Assembly: GCA_041583015.1 (NCBI GenBank)
Contig: JBFHGR010000125.1
Coordinates: 1-8,753, forward strand
DNA length: 8,753 nt
Reading direction: 5' to 3'
Source: Parvicella sp041583015
GTDB lineage: Bacteria > Bacteroidota > Bacteroidia > Flavobacteriales_D > Parvicellaceae
Shown here: positions 1 through 7,138 of the stretch, piece by piece
Numbering within the stretch: position 1 is the stretch's first letter
How the letters are laid out: every line of letters starts with the position of its first letter
Made by a program: the position numbers and the translations under genes
The notes under the pieces: model-generated
The model's database searches: none
The model's input: the letters and a program-made list of their open reading frames with translations, nothing else
Told to the model about the DNA's origin: nothing

Positions 1-178
1 ATGCTCCAGAAAGCAAAGCGCTTCGCAATTCAACAGTGTAACGCGCATATTCATAGGAGTCTTGTCCATAAAGTCCGTCAAAACCAATGATTCGTATTAA
101 TGCAAAGACCAAAAGTCCAATTGTGACAAATAGATATGAAGGAGGCTTTTCAATATTTATTGTTTTAGTTATATCCAA
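1..178 (-). CDS. GT-C (family 39-like) membrane glycosyltransferase, N-terminal part, cut by the window edge
   Basis: This frame runs open leftwards off the window for 59 visible codons. It begins with a short polar segment (LDITKTINIEKPP), then a hydrophobic helix (SYLFVTIGLLVFALIRIIGF), then DGLYGQDSYEYARYTVEL. That layout, a first membrane helix followed by a loop with acidic residues, is typical of the N terminus of ArnT/PMT-like GT-C transferases, which use polyprenyl-phosphate sugars at the membrane. No in-frame ATG exists. I chose TTG at 178, which lies 4 bases after the stop of the methyltransferase gene. ATT at 187, or TTG further upstream inside that gene, are alternatives. It is probably the next gene of the minus-strand operon. 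The family call rests on the N terminus only, so the acceptor and donor are unknown. Confidence 0.6.
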   Translation of the reverse strand, partial: MDITKTINIEKPPSYLFVTIGLLVFALIRIIGFDGLYGQDSYEYARYTVELRSALLSGA

Positions 179-182
179 AATA

Positions 183-911
183 TCAATGTTTAATATACCT
201 GTACCAACCGAATGGACTCCAAGTTTTGTCAATCTTTTTGATTATTCTATTCTTGCTGGGACGGTATAAAACCTCAAAATTTGACAGAGCGGTTACAAAA
301 TGATGATGATAAAAATCTACCATTTTTGGAACTCCTGCATTTTTGAAGTAGTCCAATGTTCTTAATTTGGCTGCAGCTTGTTCTTTTTTATTGGCATAAA
401 ACGGAGAATCTAAAATATGAATTTCACCTTCTTTATTCAAAAGAGATTCTAGTCTATGTAATAATAAACTTGGATTAGGGAAATACTGAAATGCTGCATT
501 TATTGTGATCAAATCAAACTTGTTTTCAAAATCAGCCTTGAAAATATCTCCATATTCAAAACGAACTGAATCATTGCCAAAGAGTTTTTGTGCTTGTTCT
601 AATTCTACTTCGTTTACATCTAAACCTAGAATGGAGCTGTCTGTATTTGTTAAATGAATAAAATTACTAAACCAACCGTTGCCACAACCAAGGTCTAAAA
701 CTGCTGTAAAGTTTTTGCTTTTTAAGTACTTCTCAAAACGTAAACATGTTGCGGTTCTGTATTTCCATTCTATAAATTGTGGATGCTTGCTTGGAACGTT
801 TGGAAGACACCGTACAAAATCATTTGTATAAACTCTACCTTCTTTGGCTCTTACCTTGAGGTATTGTGACTCAAAAGTGTTTAAATCATATGTACTAAGT
901 TGTTTAATCAT
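183..911 (-). CDS. Class I SAM-dependent methyltransferase
   Basis: A 242-residue protein with a complete Rossmann methyltransferase core: motif I DLGCGNGW at residues 73-80, the ribose-binding acidic residue D98 in LGLDVNE, GDIF at 121-124 (motif II region), and FDLITINAAFQYF at 132-144. About 60 residues precede the core and a basic tail (RPSKNRIIKKIDK) follows it. The ATG overlaps the TGA of the upstream radical SAM gene as ATGA, so the pair is probably translationally coupled. The N-terminal segment (YLKVRAKEGRVYTNDFVRCLP), GNGW and the tail all have counterparts in the methyltransferase-like protein at 6305-7138, so I infer the two are paralogues. The substrate is unknown; O- or N-methylation of a cluster intermediate is the simplest reading. 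The methyltransferase fold is confident, the acceptor is not. Confidence 0.88.
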   Translation of the reverse strand: MIKQLSTYDLNTFESQYLKVRAKEGRVYTNDFVRCLPNVPSKHPQFIEWKYRTATCLRFEKYLKSKNFTAVLDLGCGNGWFSNFIHLTNTDSSILGLDVNEVELEQAQKLFGNDSVRFEYGDIFKADFENKFDLITINAAFQYFPNPSLLLHRLESLLNKEGEIHILDSPFYANKKEQAAAKLRTLDYFKNAGVPKMVDFYHHHFVTALSNFEVLYRPSKNRIIKKIDKTWSPFGWYRYIKH

Positions 912-2284
912 TTGACAAAATATAAAGCTAAGCCAGAAATTTTACTTTTAAGAAAGGTTTTGACCCATGGTTTATTTTGAGACTTCAAAATATGAGCATT
1001 TACACTGTTTACCACAAAAGGTACAGCAAAGTCATAAAACCTTTTGGAGTATGTTCGCTTAAAATCAATATCTCTATCTGTGGAAGTCTCCCAATTTAAG
1101 TTAGTGATAATTTTATTTTTTATTTGATCATGAAGACCAGTGCCTACTATTGGGTAAGCAACTGTAATGGTAAAATTATCTGGACTGGCATCTTTGAGAT
1201 ACTGTACAGTTTTATTGATGTCATCCATTGTTTCTTTGGGATAACCTAGCATGATAAATGTACCAGTTTGAATGCCAAAAGATTTGGTTTTGATAATCAT
1301 TTCTTTCACCAGGTCTACATCTACTCGCCTATCCATTTCATCAATGATTCGCTGCGAACCGCTTTCAGCGCCAATCCAAATTTTGGAGCAACCCATTTCT
1401 TTTAATTTTCCTAGAATATCATCATTCAGCCTTTCAGCTCTAGTAATGCATTCAAATGCAACTTTGATTCCTCTAGCAATAAACTCTTCATGCAACCCAT
1501 CAATCCATTTATGACTAACCGTAAAAACATCGTCTACAAACCAGAATGAATCTGGATTATAAGATGAAATGATTGTTTCAATTTCATCTGCAACTAGTTT
1601 AGGAGATCTTCTACGGTAACTTTGACCATAGACAGCTGTACTGCACCATTTGCAAGTGTAAGGGCAACCTCTTTGTGTGGAGATAGAAATTGTACTTGCA
1701 CCGTGATGTTGTTTCCAAACATTTTGGTATTGACCGATATCAATTGATTCTCTATCTGGAAATGGGAGGTCATCAATGTTTTTAATTTTTATTCTTGCGT
1801 CATTTTTTACAGGTTGGTTGTTTTCTAAATATGCAATTCCCTGAATCTCTTTTATACTACCATTAGTTTTTCCCAAAAGATGATTGGACAATTCAAAGGT
1901 GGTCTCTTCACCCTCACCAATTATTATGTAATCGGCACCTGTTTTCAGATAGTTTGCGTAGTTGTAAGTGACATCTGGACCGCCAAGGATAATTTGAGTG
2001 GATTGAGTTGCTGTATTGTTTTTCAACCACTTTACAAGTTTAATAACGTTTAGTTTAGTCATTAAATTGGTGTAAATGGCGATGACTTTTGGTTGGTTTT
2101 TCAGAATATACTCTTTATGCGCTTCAATGGAAGAAAATGTAGCATCAAAGAGATGTGTGTCCACTTTTTTTTCCTTGAGGAAGGCAGAAATATATAAAAT
2201 ACCCAATGGCGGATAAGGACGCATAATTTCCTTTTCTTTTTCATCCTCTTGGAGGTAATAGGCATGTGTTAGTAATACGTCCAT
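908..2284 (-). CDS. B12-binding-type radical SAM protein (paralogue A)
   Basis: A 458-residue protein of the usual size for cobalamin-binding-domain radical SAM enzymes. The N-terminal Rossmann-like domain spans about 1-160, with YPPLG at 24-28, LGGPDVT at 100-106 and GEGE at 123-126. A linker with DDLPFPDR follows at 171-178. The radical SAM core begins with RGCPYTCKWC, giving cluster cysteines C207, C211 and C214. It continues with VDDVF (250-254), the SAM-contacting region IGAESGS (304-310) and a late YPIVGTG (378-383). In this family the [4Fe-4S] cluster cleaves SAM to a 5'-deoxyadenosyl radical, and many members methylate or rearrange unactivated carbons. The canonical cobalamin-ligand motif DxHxxG is not present, so B12 use is unproven. 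The start follows the upstream stop directly (TAAATG), and the stop overlaps the next gene as ATGA. Its closest relative in the window is the product of 3060-4508. Confidence 0.9.
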   Translation of the reverse strand: MDVLLTHAYYLQEDEKEKEIMRPYPPLGILYISAFLKEKKVDTHLFDATFSSIEAHKEYILKNQPKVIAIYTNLMTKLNVIKLVKWLKNNTATQSTQIILGGPDVTYNYANYLKTGADYIIIGEGEETTFELSNHLLGKTNGSIKEIQGIAYLENNQPVKNDARIKIKNIDDLPFPDRESIDIGQYQNVWKQHHGASTISISTQRGCPYTCKWCSTAVYGQSYRRRSPKLVADEIETIISSYNPDSFWFVDDVFTVSHKWIDGLHEEFIARGIKVAFECITRAERLNDDILGKLKEMGCSKIWIGAESGSQRIIDEMDRRVDVDLVKEMIIKTKSFGIQTGTFIMLGYPKETMDDINKTVQYLKDASPDNFTITVAYPIVGTGLHDQIKNKIITNLNWETSTDRDIDFKRTYSKRFYDFAVPFVVNSVNAHILKSQNKPWVKTFLKSKISGLALYFVK

Positions 2285-3067
2285 TTACTTTTTTTCTAAA
2301 CAAATAAAATAATGATCCGAAATGGACGAAAATTTAGGGTTATTGATTCTTTTTAGGTCTTTTTGAACCAGTTTTTCGAGTTTTTCAGGTCTTTTCTGAA
2401 AAAATGGATCTAAATAGGAAGGAGGAACAAACAATCCAATAGGGTTTAACTGCTTGGTTTCAAACTCTTTGGTAAATGACTGAATTCTTTTTGGAGCGTA
2501 ATAGTAAGTGGTTACACCTTTGCCTTCCACATTTGCTGATACACCAGACTTAATGCCTCTTCTAAAAGCAGTTTTGAATTTAAACTTAGCTAAAAAGTAG
2601 ATGGTTTCCCAAGCGCATTTTTCTGGCATAATTACCAAACAGATTTTCCCATTTGGTTTCAACTTGCGTGATGCTACCTTCAAAAAGCTTTTGATTTCTA
2701 ATTCTGTTAAACAATTTAGCCCGCCAAAATTGGAAAATATTAAATCAAAAGATTGTTCTTTTTTGAAAGAATCCAAATCATTAATATCCAAAACTTCAAA
2801 AGAAATAGTTGTTTGAGGTGGTGCTTTCGCCCTGGCACTTTTAATCATTGTAGGGGAAATGTCCGTAGCAATAACTTGAGCACCTAGTTTTGAAAAATAA
2901 AGCGCATCTTCTCCTGTGCCGCAATTAATTTCAAGGATTTCCTTTTCATTAAAATTGGGAAAAGCATTAGCTAAAGAAGTATATACCAATTTTCTTTGGG
3001 CTTTTCCCACAAGCGTATTAGTGAAGGAATTATCATAAGTAGATGCTATGTGATCAAAATCAGCCAC
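2285..3067 (-). CDS. Class I SAM-dependent methyltransferase, GTG start
   Basis: A 260-residue protein with a UbiE/Methyltransf_11-like N-terminal core. It opens with ADFDHIASTYDNSF, a common opening for this group. Motif I is LEINCGTGEDA (45-55), with C where DxGxGxG families usually have G/A. D69 in IATDIS is the ribose-binding acid, DIND lies at 94-97, and FDLIFSNFGGLNCL covers 107-120. A C-terminal half of about 100 residues, probably the substrate-binding cap, includes YYYAPKR (188-194). The start is GTG at 3067, inside an 8-base overlap with the upstream gene (GTGGCTGA). The next in-frame ATG is residue 74, beyond motif I, so GTG is the credible start. The TAA abuts the ATG of the next radical SAM gene. 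The substrate is unknown; the position between two radical SAM genes suggests it acts on the same intermediate. Confidence 0.88.
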   Translation of the reverse strand: MADFDHIASTYDNSFTNTLVGKAQRKLVYTSLANAFPNFNEKEILEINCGTGEDALYFSKLGAQVIATDISPTMIKSARAKAPPQTTISFEVLDINDLDSFKKEQSFDLIFSNFGGLNCLTELEIKSFLKVASRKLKPNGKICLVIMPEKCAWETIYFLAKFKFKTAFRRGIKSGVSANVEGKGVTTYYYAPKRIQSFTKEFETKQLNPIGLFVPPSYLDPFFQKRPEKLEKLVQKDLKRINNPKFSSISDHYFICLEKK

Positions 3068-4508
3068 GGATGCTTAATTTTTCTAATTTTCTAGCGTAAT
3101 TGAAAAGAATAGGGCTATAATAAAATCTTTTAGCAATAGATTTCATTCCGCTTAAAGAAACGATTCCTTTTTTCTGAATGTTTTGTTTAGCTTGTGCGTC
3201 TCTAAATGCTTTATGGATATATCTGTGAAGCGTTTTATAATATGTTTGATTAAAAGTGTTTTTAAACATTAATGCCAATTCATCAGAATCTGTCCAGTTG
3301 GATTTGGTGTCTAGTTGAGATTTTACCTTGTCATAAAACTTAGTACCTGGAAGTGGATACGATACACTCACCCCGATATCATCCGGCATGTGAGAAAGCA
3401 GCATAGCAATGGTAGCCTGAACATCTTCTTTTGTTTCACCAAGATATCCAAATTGTAAAAAATAAGCCACTCGAACTCCTTTGGATTGAAGCAATGTTGT
3501 AGATTCTTTTATTTGTTCCAAAGTAGTGCCTTTATCCATGGCATCTAGAATTTTTTGAGAACCACTTTCTGCACCGATCCAGACTTCCTTAAGTCCTGAA
3601 GACACCAAAGCATCAATGTTACCCTCTTCTAGCAAAAGGTCTGCTCTACTTTGTATTTTAAATGATATGTTGAGTTTTTGCTTCTTTAACGCTTCGTCAA
3701 AAGATTGAACCCAACCTGGTTTCAGTCCAAAAATGTCATCACACATCCAGAAATTAGTTACACCAAAATGCTCCTTTATGTATGCAATTTCTTGTACAAC
3801 TCGCTCTGGAGATCTTGTGTTGTAACGATTGCCATAAATAGGTTTTGCGCACCAATTACACTTGTAAGGGCAGCCTCTTGTTGTGGCTAAGTTTAATGTA
3901 AACGGATTGTTATTTGCTTTCCAAACCTTTTTGTAATCGTCTATATCTACCAAGTCCCAAGCGGGTTGCGGTAAGTCATCAAGGTTTTTCAGTACAGGCC
4001 TTCTTCCTGTGTTGACCGTTTTATTGTTGTCCATGTATACAAGCCCTTTTACTTGTTCCATAGGCAGCCCCTGTTCTATTGATTGAATGGTTTCCAATAA
4101 AGTTATTTCACCTTCGCCTAAAATCACATAATCTGCCCCATTTTGGAGGTATTCCTCAAAATGATCTGTGGAATCAGAACTACAGACTATTGTTTTAATG
4201 CCTTGCTGTTTTGCGTTTTTCATCATTTGAAATGACGCCTCTCTCATGTTGGTTAAACACATTTTAGTGAGATAATTAAAGCCATCATCAAATAGTACAA
4301 GAAAGTCGGGTTTGTTGGTTCTTATGGTTTCGTTTATTAAATCTGGACTTGGCAAAAGACAAACATCAAAAAGTGAAACCTCATAACCATTCTCACGCAA
4401 ATAACTGGCCGCGTAGATTGTGCCTAGCGGAGGATAAGGGGTTCCCATTTTCCATTGTTTGGCATCCAGTTGATAATAGTAACTATGACTAAACAGTATC
4501 TTTGACAT
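3060..4508 (-). CDS. B12-binding-type radical SAM protein (paralogue B)
   Basis: A 482-residue protein from the chosen ATG at 4508; an ATG at 4520 would add MKSY. I prefer 4508 because SKILFSHSYYYQ then aligns with the start of paralogue A (MDVLLTHAYYLQ). Motifs: YPPLG at 25-29, GEGE at 131-134, DDLPQPAW in the linker, RGCPYKCNWC with cysteines C213, C217 and C220, DDIF at 257-260, IGAESGS at 312-318, and YPLPGT near 384-389. These define a B12-binding-domain radical SAM protein (SAM cleavage at a [4Fe-4S] cluster). Where paralogue A has LGGPDVT, this protein has VCSSDSTD (108-115), so the presumed cofactor-facing loop differs. No DxHxxG is present. The start lies inside the nucleotidyltransferase gene (20-base overlap) and the end overlaps the methyltransferase by 8 bases. 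The two paralogues probably act on related substrates; the reaction is unknown. Confidence 0.9.
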   Translation of the reverse strand: MSKILFSHSYYYQLDAKQWKMGTPYPPLGTIYAASYLRENGYEVSLFDVCLLPSPDLINETIRTNKPDFLVLFDDGFNYLTKMCLTNMREASFQMMKNAKQQGIKTIVCSSDSTDHFEEYLQNGADYVILGEGEITLLETIQSIEQGLPMEQVKGLVYMDNNKTVNTGRRPVLKNLDDLPQPAWDLVDIDDYKKVWKANNNPFTLNLATTRGCPYKCNWCAKPIYGNRYNTRSPERVVQEIAYIKEHFGVTNFWMCDDIFGLKPGWVQSFDEALKKQKLNISFKIQSRADLLLEEGNIDALVSSGLKEVWIGAESGSQKILDAMDKGTTLEQIKESTTLLQSKGVRVAYFLQFGYLGETKEDVQATIAMLLSHMPDDIGVSVSYPLPGTKFYDKVKSQLDTKSNWTDSDELALMFKNTFNQTYYKTLHRYIHKAFRDAQAKQNIQKKGIVSLSGMKSIAKRFYYSPILFNYARKLEKLSIRG

Positions 4509-5400
4509 ATAGCTTTTCATTCAATAGTTTAACTCTGTTATCATATTCTTTCAGCACCTTTTTTTGAAAGTTACTAGGGTGGTGTTTTGATACTTTTCTT
4601 GTTGACTTCATGGCTATGTCAAAATCTTCTTTGCTCATGGTTTTGAATTTGTTAAACCATTTTTTTAAAGTAATTTTCATAAACCATTTGTCCAAGCCTA
4701 AGCCTATTTTTCCATTAAGCAATGGTTCTATTATTTTTTGAAAAAGACTTCTTTTTATGTCTTTTGCACTGTTGTTAGTGCACAAAGCATTATTGTAATA
4801 AGACTTTAGCCATGTGTTACTATCCAATAATTTTTCATATAGTTTTGGGTTGGTCATTGGAAGCAAAGTAACCAGTTCTGTAGCGGTAAATATATTCTGC
4901 TGTTCTATCTCTAAGTTTTCTTCATCTATAAAGTAATTCACACAGAAATACTTTCTTGAATTAAACAAAAATATCTTTTTGTAAAGAATTAAAAGTGTCC
5001 TTGCTATCCAAAGTCTTTCAGAAGAAGTGATTATAAAATAGTCCACATCACCATCAGGAGCCATGTAGCCTTTGGAAAGAGAGCCAGAAATATAAACTCC
5101 TTTTACAAATGGAAATTTTGCAATTAAGGCAGCGTTTCTAGTTGCTTTGTTTAGATATTGCTCCGCAAGAATATTTCCATCTAATCTTTTTGTAGCCAAA
5201 AGCGAATTGTCTTGTAGAGAATAGAACTCATTATGCTGAAATACGATTCCTTCCTTGATGAGGAATTCTAATTCGCTTCTAAGTTGTGTATCATCCATTG
5301 TAGGAGTGAACCTACTAATTTCATTGATATTTAATGGATAATTAAATATGTCAAAATAAGCTAGTGCTGATGTGATTTTTATTCGGTAGGTTTGATTCAT
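4489..5400 (-). CDS. Nucleotidyltransferase-fold protein with N-terminal winged-helix-like segment
   Basis: A 303-residue protein, first gene of the minus-strand operon. An N-terminal helix-rich segment (about 5-60: SALAYFDIFNYPLNINEISRF, then LEFLIKEGIV) resembles a winged helix. A pol-beta-type nucleotidyltransferase core follows, with GSLSKGY from G106 and DGDVD, where D118 and D120 form the metal-binding DxD. VNYFID (about 154-159) may supply the third carboxylate. The remaining roughly 140 residues are helical and basic. The family transfers an NMP group to a small molecule, protein or RNA; the acceptor here is unknown. I chose ATG 5400 over in-frame ATG 5448 because a GGAG lies 8 bases upstream and the 16 extra residues (MTLFIPHFCYFY...) look like translated leader. 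The 3' end overlaps the radical SAM gene. Confidence 0.75.
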   Translation of the reverse strand: MNQTYRIKITSALAYFDIFNYPLNINEISRFTPTMDDTQLRSELEFLIKEGIVFQHNEFYSLQDNSLLATKRLDGNILAEQYLNKATRNAALIAKFPFVKGVYISGSLSKGYMAPDGDVDYFIITSSERLWIARTLLILYKKIFLFNSRKYFCVNYFIDEENLEIEQQNIFTATELVTLLPMTNPKLYEKLLDSNTWLKSYYNNALCTNNSAKDIKRSLFQKIIEPLLNGKIGLGLDKWFMKITLKKWFNKFKTMSKEDFDIAMKSTRKVSKHHPSNFQKKVLKEYDNRVKLLNEKLYVKDTV

Positions 5401-5408
5401 TATATTTG
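5401..5408 (+). promoter_or_regulatory. Candidate Bacteroidota -7 box (TATATTTG) for the plus-strand operon
   Basis: TATATTTG fits the Bacteroidota primary sigma -7 consensus TAnnTTTG exactly. It lies 46 bases before the TTG start of the sulfotransferase gene, in the only non-coding gap of any size here. I could not find a convincing TTTG -33 element at the expected 19-21 base spacing, so this is only a candidate. Confidence 0.3.
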
Positions 5409-5412
5409 CTCC
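5409..5412 (-). promoter_or_regulatory. Shine-Dalgarno-like GGAG that decides the nucleotidyltransferase start
   Basis: On the minus strand, GGAG precedes ATG 5400 by 8 bases (CAAATATA). This supports ATG 5400 rather than the longer in-frame start at 5448. Such signals are weak or absent before the other genes, as is usual in Bacteroidota. The 8-base spacer is, on the other strand, the candidate -7 box of the divergent operon. Confidence 0.4.
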
Positions 5413-5454
5413 GTAAAAGTAGCAAAAATGCGGTATAAAAAGAGTCATTAGATT

Positions 5455-6312
5455 TTGGGAGTATATTTTAACAGAAAACGAAGGTTAATTCATTATGTCC
5501 AAATATTACGGTGGCACTTTAAATTGATGTGGAATTATGTTCCAAATAGAATAACGGCTTATTGGCGTCAAGATCCAGATTTTTTGATTATTGGCGCTAT
5601 GAAATGCGGAACAACATTTTTATTTCATTATCTTAATGAACATCCGGAAATTGAAATGTCACGCGTTCAAGAAGTGAATTATTTTTCTAGGCATTATTAC
5701 AGGAGTAAATGGTACTATAGAAGTTTTTTTCCATTAAAAAGCAAGGGAATGAAATCTGGTGAATCAGGCATTCATTACATTTTTGACCCAAGATGTGCAG
5801 CAAGAATAAAAAAAGATCTGCCCAATACTAAAATAATTCTTTTACTCAGAAACCCAATAGACCGAGCGCAATCTCACTATAATCAAATTCATACCATAGA
5901 TACTGCTAATGATTTTGAAGAAGCAATTAAATTAGAGTCTGAGAGAATTGGAAAATTAGAAAAGAAAATTGCAGACAGGAAGTACTTTACTAGTGTGGAG
6001 TATGAAACATATAGTTACGCCAGCAGAGGGCTTTATCATAAACAATTATCAAAGTGGCTGGAACACTATTCGTTGGAGGATTTGTTAGTCATTAAAAGCG
6101 AGGAAATGTACGCTAACCCTAAAGATACTTTCGCCAAGGTTTATGCACATATTGGTGTTTCTGAAGTTTTTCCATCAAGCATTAGACCACAGAACTCAAG
6201 AAGTTATGCACCAATGCCTGCAAATTTAAGAAACGAGTTAAAAGGTTTTTTTGCTGATGATGCTGCTAAGTTAACTCAGTTATTAGGAGAAAAATTTAAC
6301 TGGAATGATTGA
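5455..6312 (+). CDS. PAPS-dependent sulfotransferase
   Basis: A 285-residue protein of the heparan/NDST-like sulfotransferase group, transferring sulfate from PAPS to a hydroxyl or amine. The 5'-phosphosulfate loop is PDFLIIGAMKCGTT (41-54) with the conserved lysine K50. VQEVNYFS (71-78) corresponds to the usual KE-x-x-(Y/F)F stretch, but with Q72 in place of K. The 3'-phosphate-binding segment is LLRNPIDRAQSHY (130-142) with R132 and S140. RGLYHKQLSKWL (191-202) is the familiar late motif. No signal peptide is obvious; the first 40 residues are basic and aromatic. The start is uncertain: an in-frame TAG at 5449-5451 rules out longer forms, leaving TTG 5455 or ATG 5527 (residue 25), which keeps all motifs. 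It is first in the plus operon, and its stop overlaps the next gene by 8 bases. The acceptor is unknown; a glycan or lipid is likely. Confidence 0.9.
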   Translation: MGVYFNRKRRLIHYVQILRWHFKLMWNYVPNRITAYWRQDPDFLIIGAMKCGTTFLFHYLNEHPEIEMSRVQEVNYFSRHYYRSKWYYRSFFPLKSKGMKSGESGIHYIFDPRCAARIKKDLPNTKIILLLRNPIDRAQSHYNQIHTIDTANDFEEAIKLESERIGKLEKKIADRKYFTSVEYETYSYASRGLYHKQLSKWLEHYSLEDLLVIKSEEMYANPKDTFAKVYAHIGVSEVFPSSIRPQNSRSYAPMPANLRNELKGFFADDAAKLTQLLGEKFNWND

Positions 6313-7138
6313 TGTTAATGTAATAAATAGTTTTGGAGCTGAAGTTTCTATTGGTGAGTTACCTAAGGTAAATGGCGTTTATCACTTGATATCAGCATCG
6401 GAATTTGAAGCATTAAAAAAACATTTTGAAGGTTTTGTAAAATTTAGAAAAGATCAAAATCAACTTGAAACAGATGTTGAGAAAATCCGGCAGCTTCCTT
6501 TTTCAAGAAATGATTCTGCATGGAAGAATAAGCAAAATACACTAAAACTATTGCAAGGTCATATTAAAAAAAGCAAACCCAAAACAGTCCTTATAATTGG
6601 ATCAGGTAACGGGTGGTTATGCAATCAATTGTCACATTCTGGTTTGGATTGTTTAGGGATTGGAATAATGTATTATCCTTATGATGGGTTGGAAACCATT
6701 GAAATGTACCAAAACAAATTTACTCACTTATTGATGCACCCTCATGATTTGTATAAGATAAAGGGTAAGTTTGATTTAATAGTCTTTGAAAACAATTTAC
6801 CTTATGTAAAAGAATATAAAAAAGTCATAGCAATGGCTAAAGAGATAACCGCTGATAGAGGTTGTATTTTTCTAACCGGCATCTCTATTCATTTGAATGG
6901 AATTAATAAAGAAAAGAAGCGGATAGCAGAAATGCAGCGTTTTTTCTACGAAAAATACAATCATAATATTAACACATACAATACAGATATGTTTCTTACT
7001 TCGAAAGCCTTGATTGAGATTGATCGATTAGGCTTTAAAGTGAAGTTTCGACCGCAAATTAAGAATCGAATCAAGCGTTTTATTAAATATTCGGTTGTAA
7101 ATTGCGATGCTAAATTTACCCAAACCAATTCAAATTGA
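6305..7138 (+). CDS. Methyltransferase-fold protein with a degenerate cofactor site
   Basis: A 277-residue protein. Residues 94-115 carry a motif I-like VLIIGSGNGWLCNQL, and FDLIVFENNLPYV (156-168) matches the motif IV region, so the class I methyltransferase fold is clear. At the end of strand 2, where an Asp/Glu normally holds the SAM ribose, the sequence reads LGIGIMYYPYDG, with G120 in the acidic position. The paralogue at 183-911 has D98 there. Shared features with that paralogue include the N-terminal FVKFRKDQNQLETDVEKIRQLP, the GNGW, and the tail FKVKFRPQIKNRIKRFIK. SAM may be bound differently, or the protein may be a non-catalytic partner. The ATG lies inside the sulfotransferase gene, and its TGA overlaps the TTG start of the radical SAM gene. 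The fold is confident; catalytic activity is doubtful. Confidence 0.8.
   Translation: MIDVNVINSFGAEVSIGELPKVNGVYHLISASEFEALKKHFEGFVKFRKDQNQLETDVEKIRQLPFSRNDSAWKNKQNTLKLLQGHIKKSKPKTVLIIGSGNGWLCNQLSHSGLDCLGIGIMYYPYDGLETIEMYQNKFTHLLMHPHDLYKIKGKFDLIVFENNLPYVKEYKKVIAMAKEITADRGCIFLTGISIHLNGINKEKKRIAEMQRFFYEKYNHNINTYNTDMFLTSKALIEIDRLGFKVKFRPQIKNRIKRFIKYSVVNCDAKFTQTNSN

Noticed and set aside
87..269. Plus-strand open frame of 60 codons
   Set aside because: It lies opposite the convincing GT-C N terminus and the methyltransferase 3' end, and its protein resembles no family I know.
1272..1514. Plus-strand open frame of 80 codons
   Set aside because: It is antisense to the core of the radical SAM gene, including its GAESGS region; a shadow frame.
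2144..2161. DTHLFD in radical SAM paralogue A (residues 42-47) as a possible cobalamin DxHxxG motif
   Set aside because: The last position is D, not G, and the segment aligns with the second strand of the domain rather than the cobalamin-ligand loop. The paralogue does not keep it.
5414..5421. TACTTTTA on the minus strand as a -7 box for the minus operon
   Set aside because: It lacks the final G of TAnnTTTG, is only 14 bases from the ATG, and has no TTTG partner at 19-21 bases upstream.
5428..5451. ATG at 5428 as the sulfotransferase start
   Set aside because: The frame meets TAG at 5449-5451 before the sulfotransferase sequence begins.
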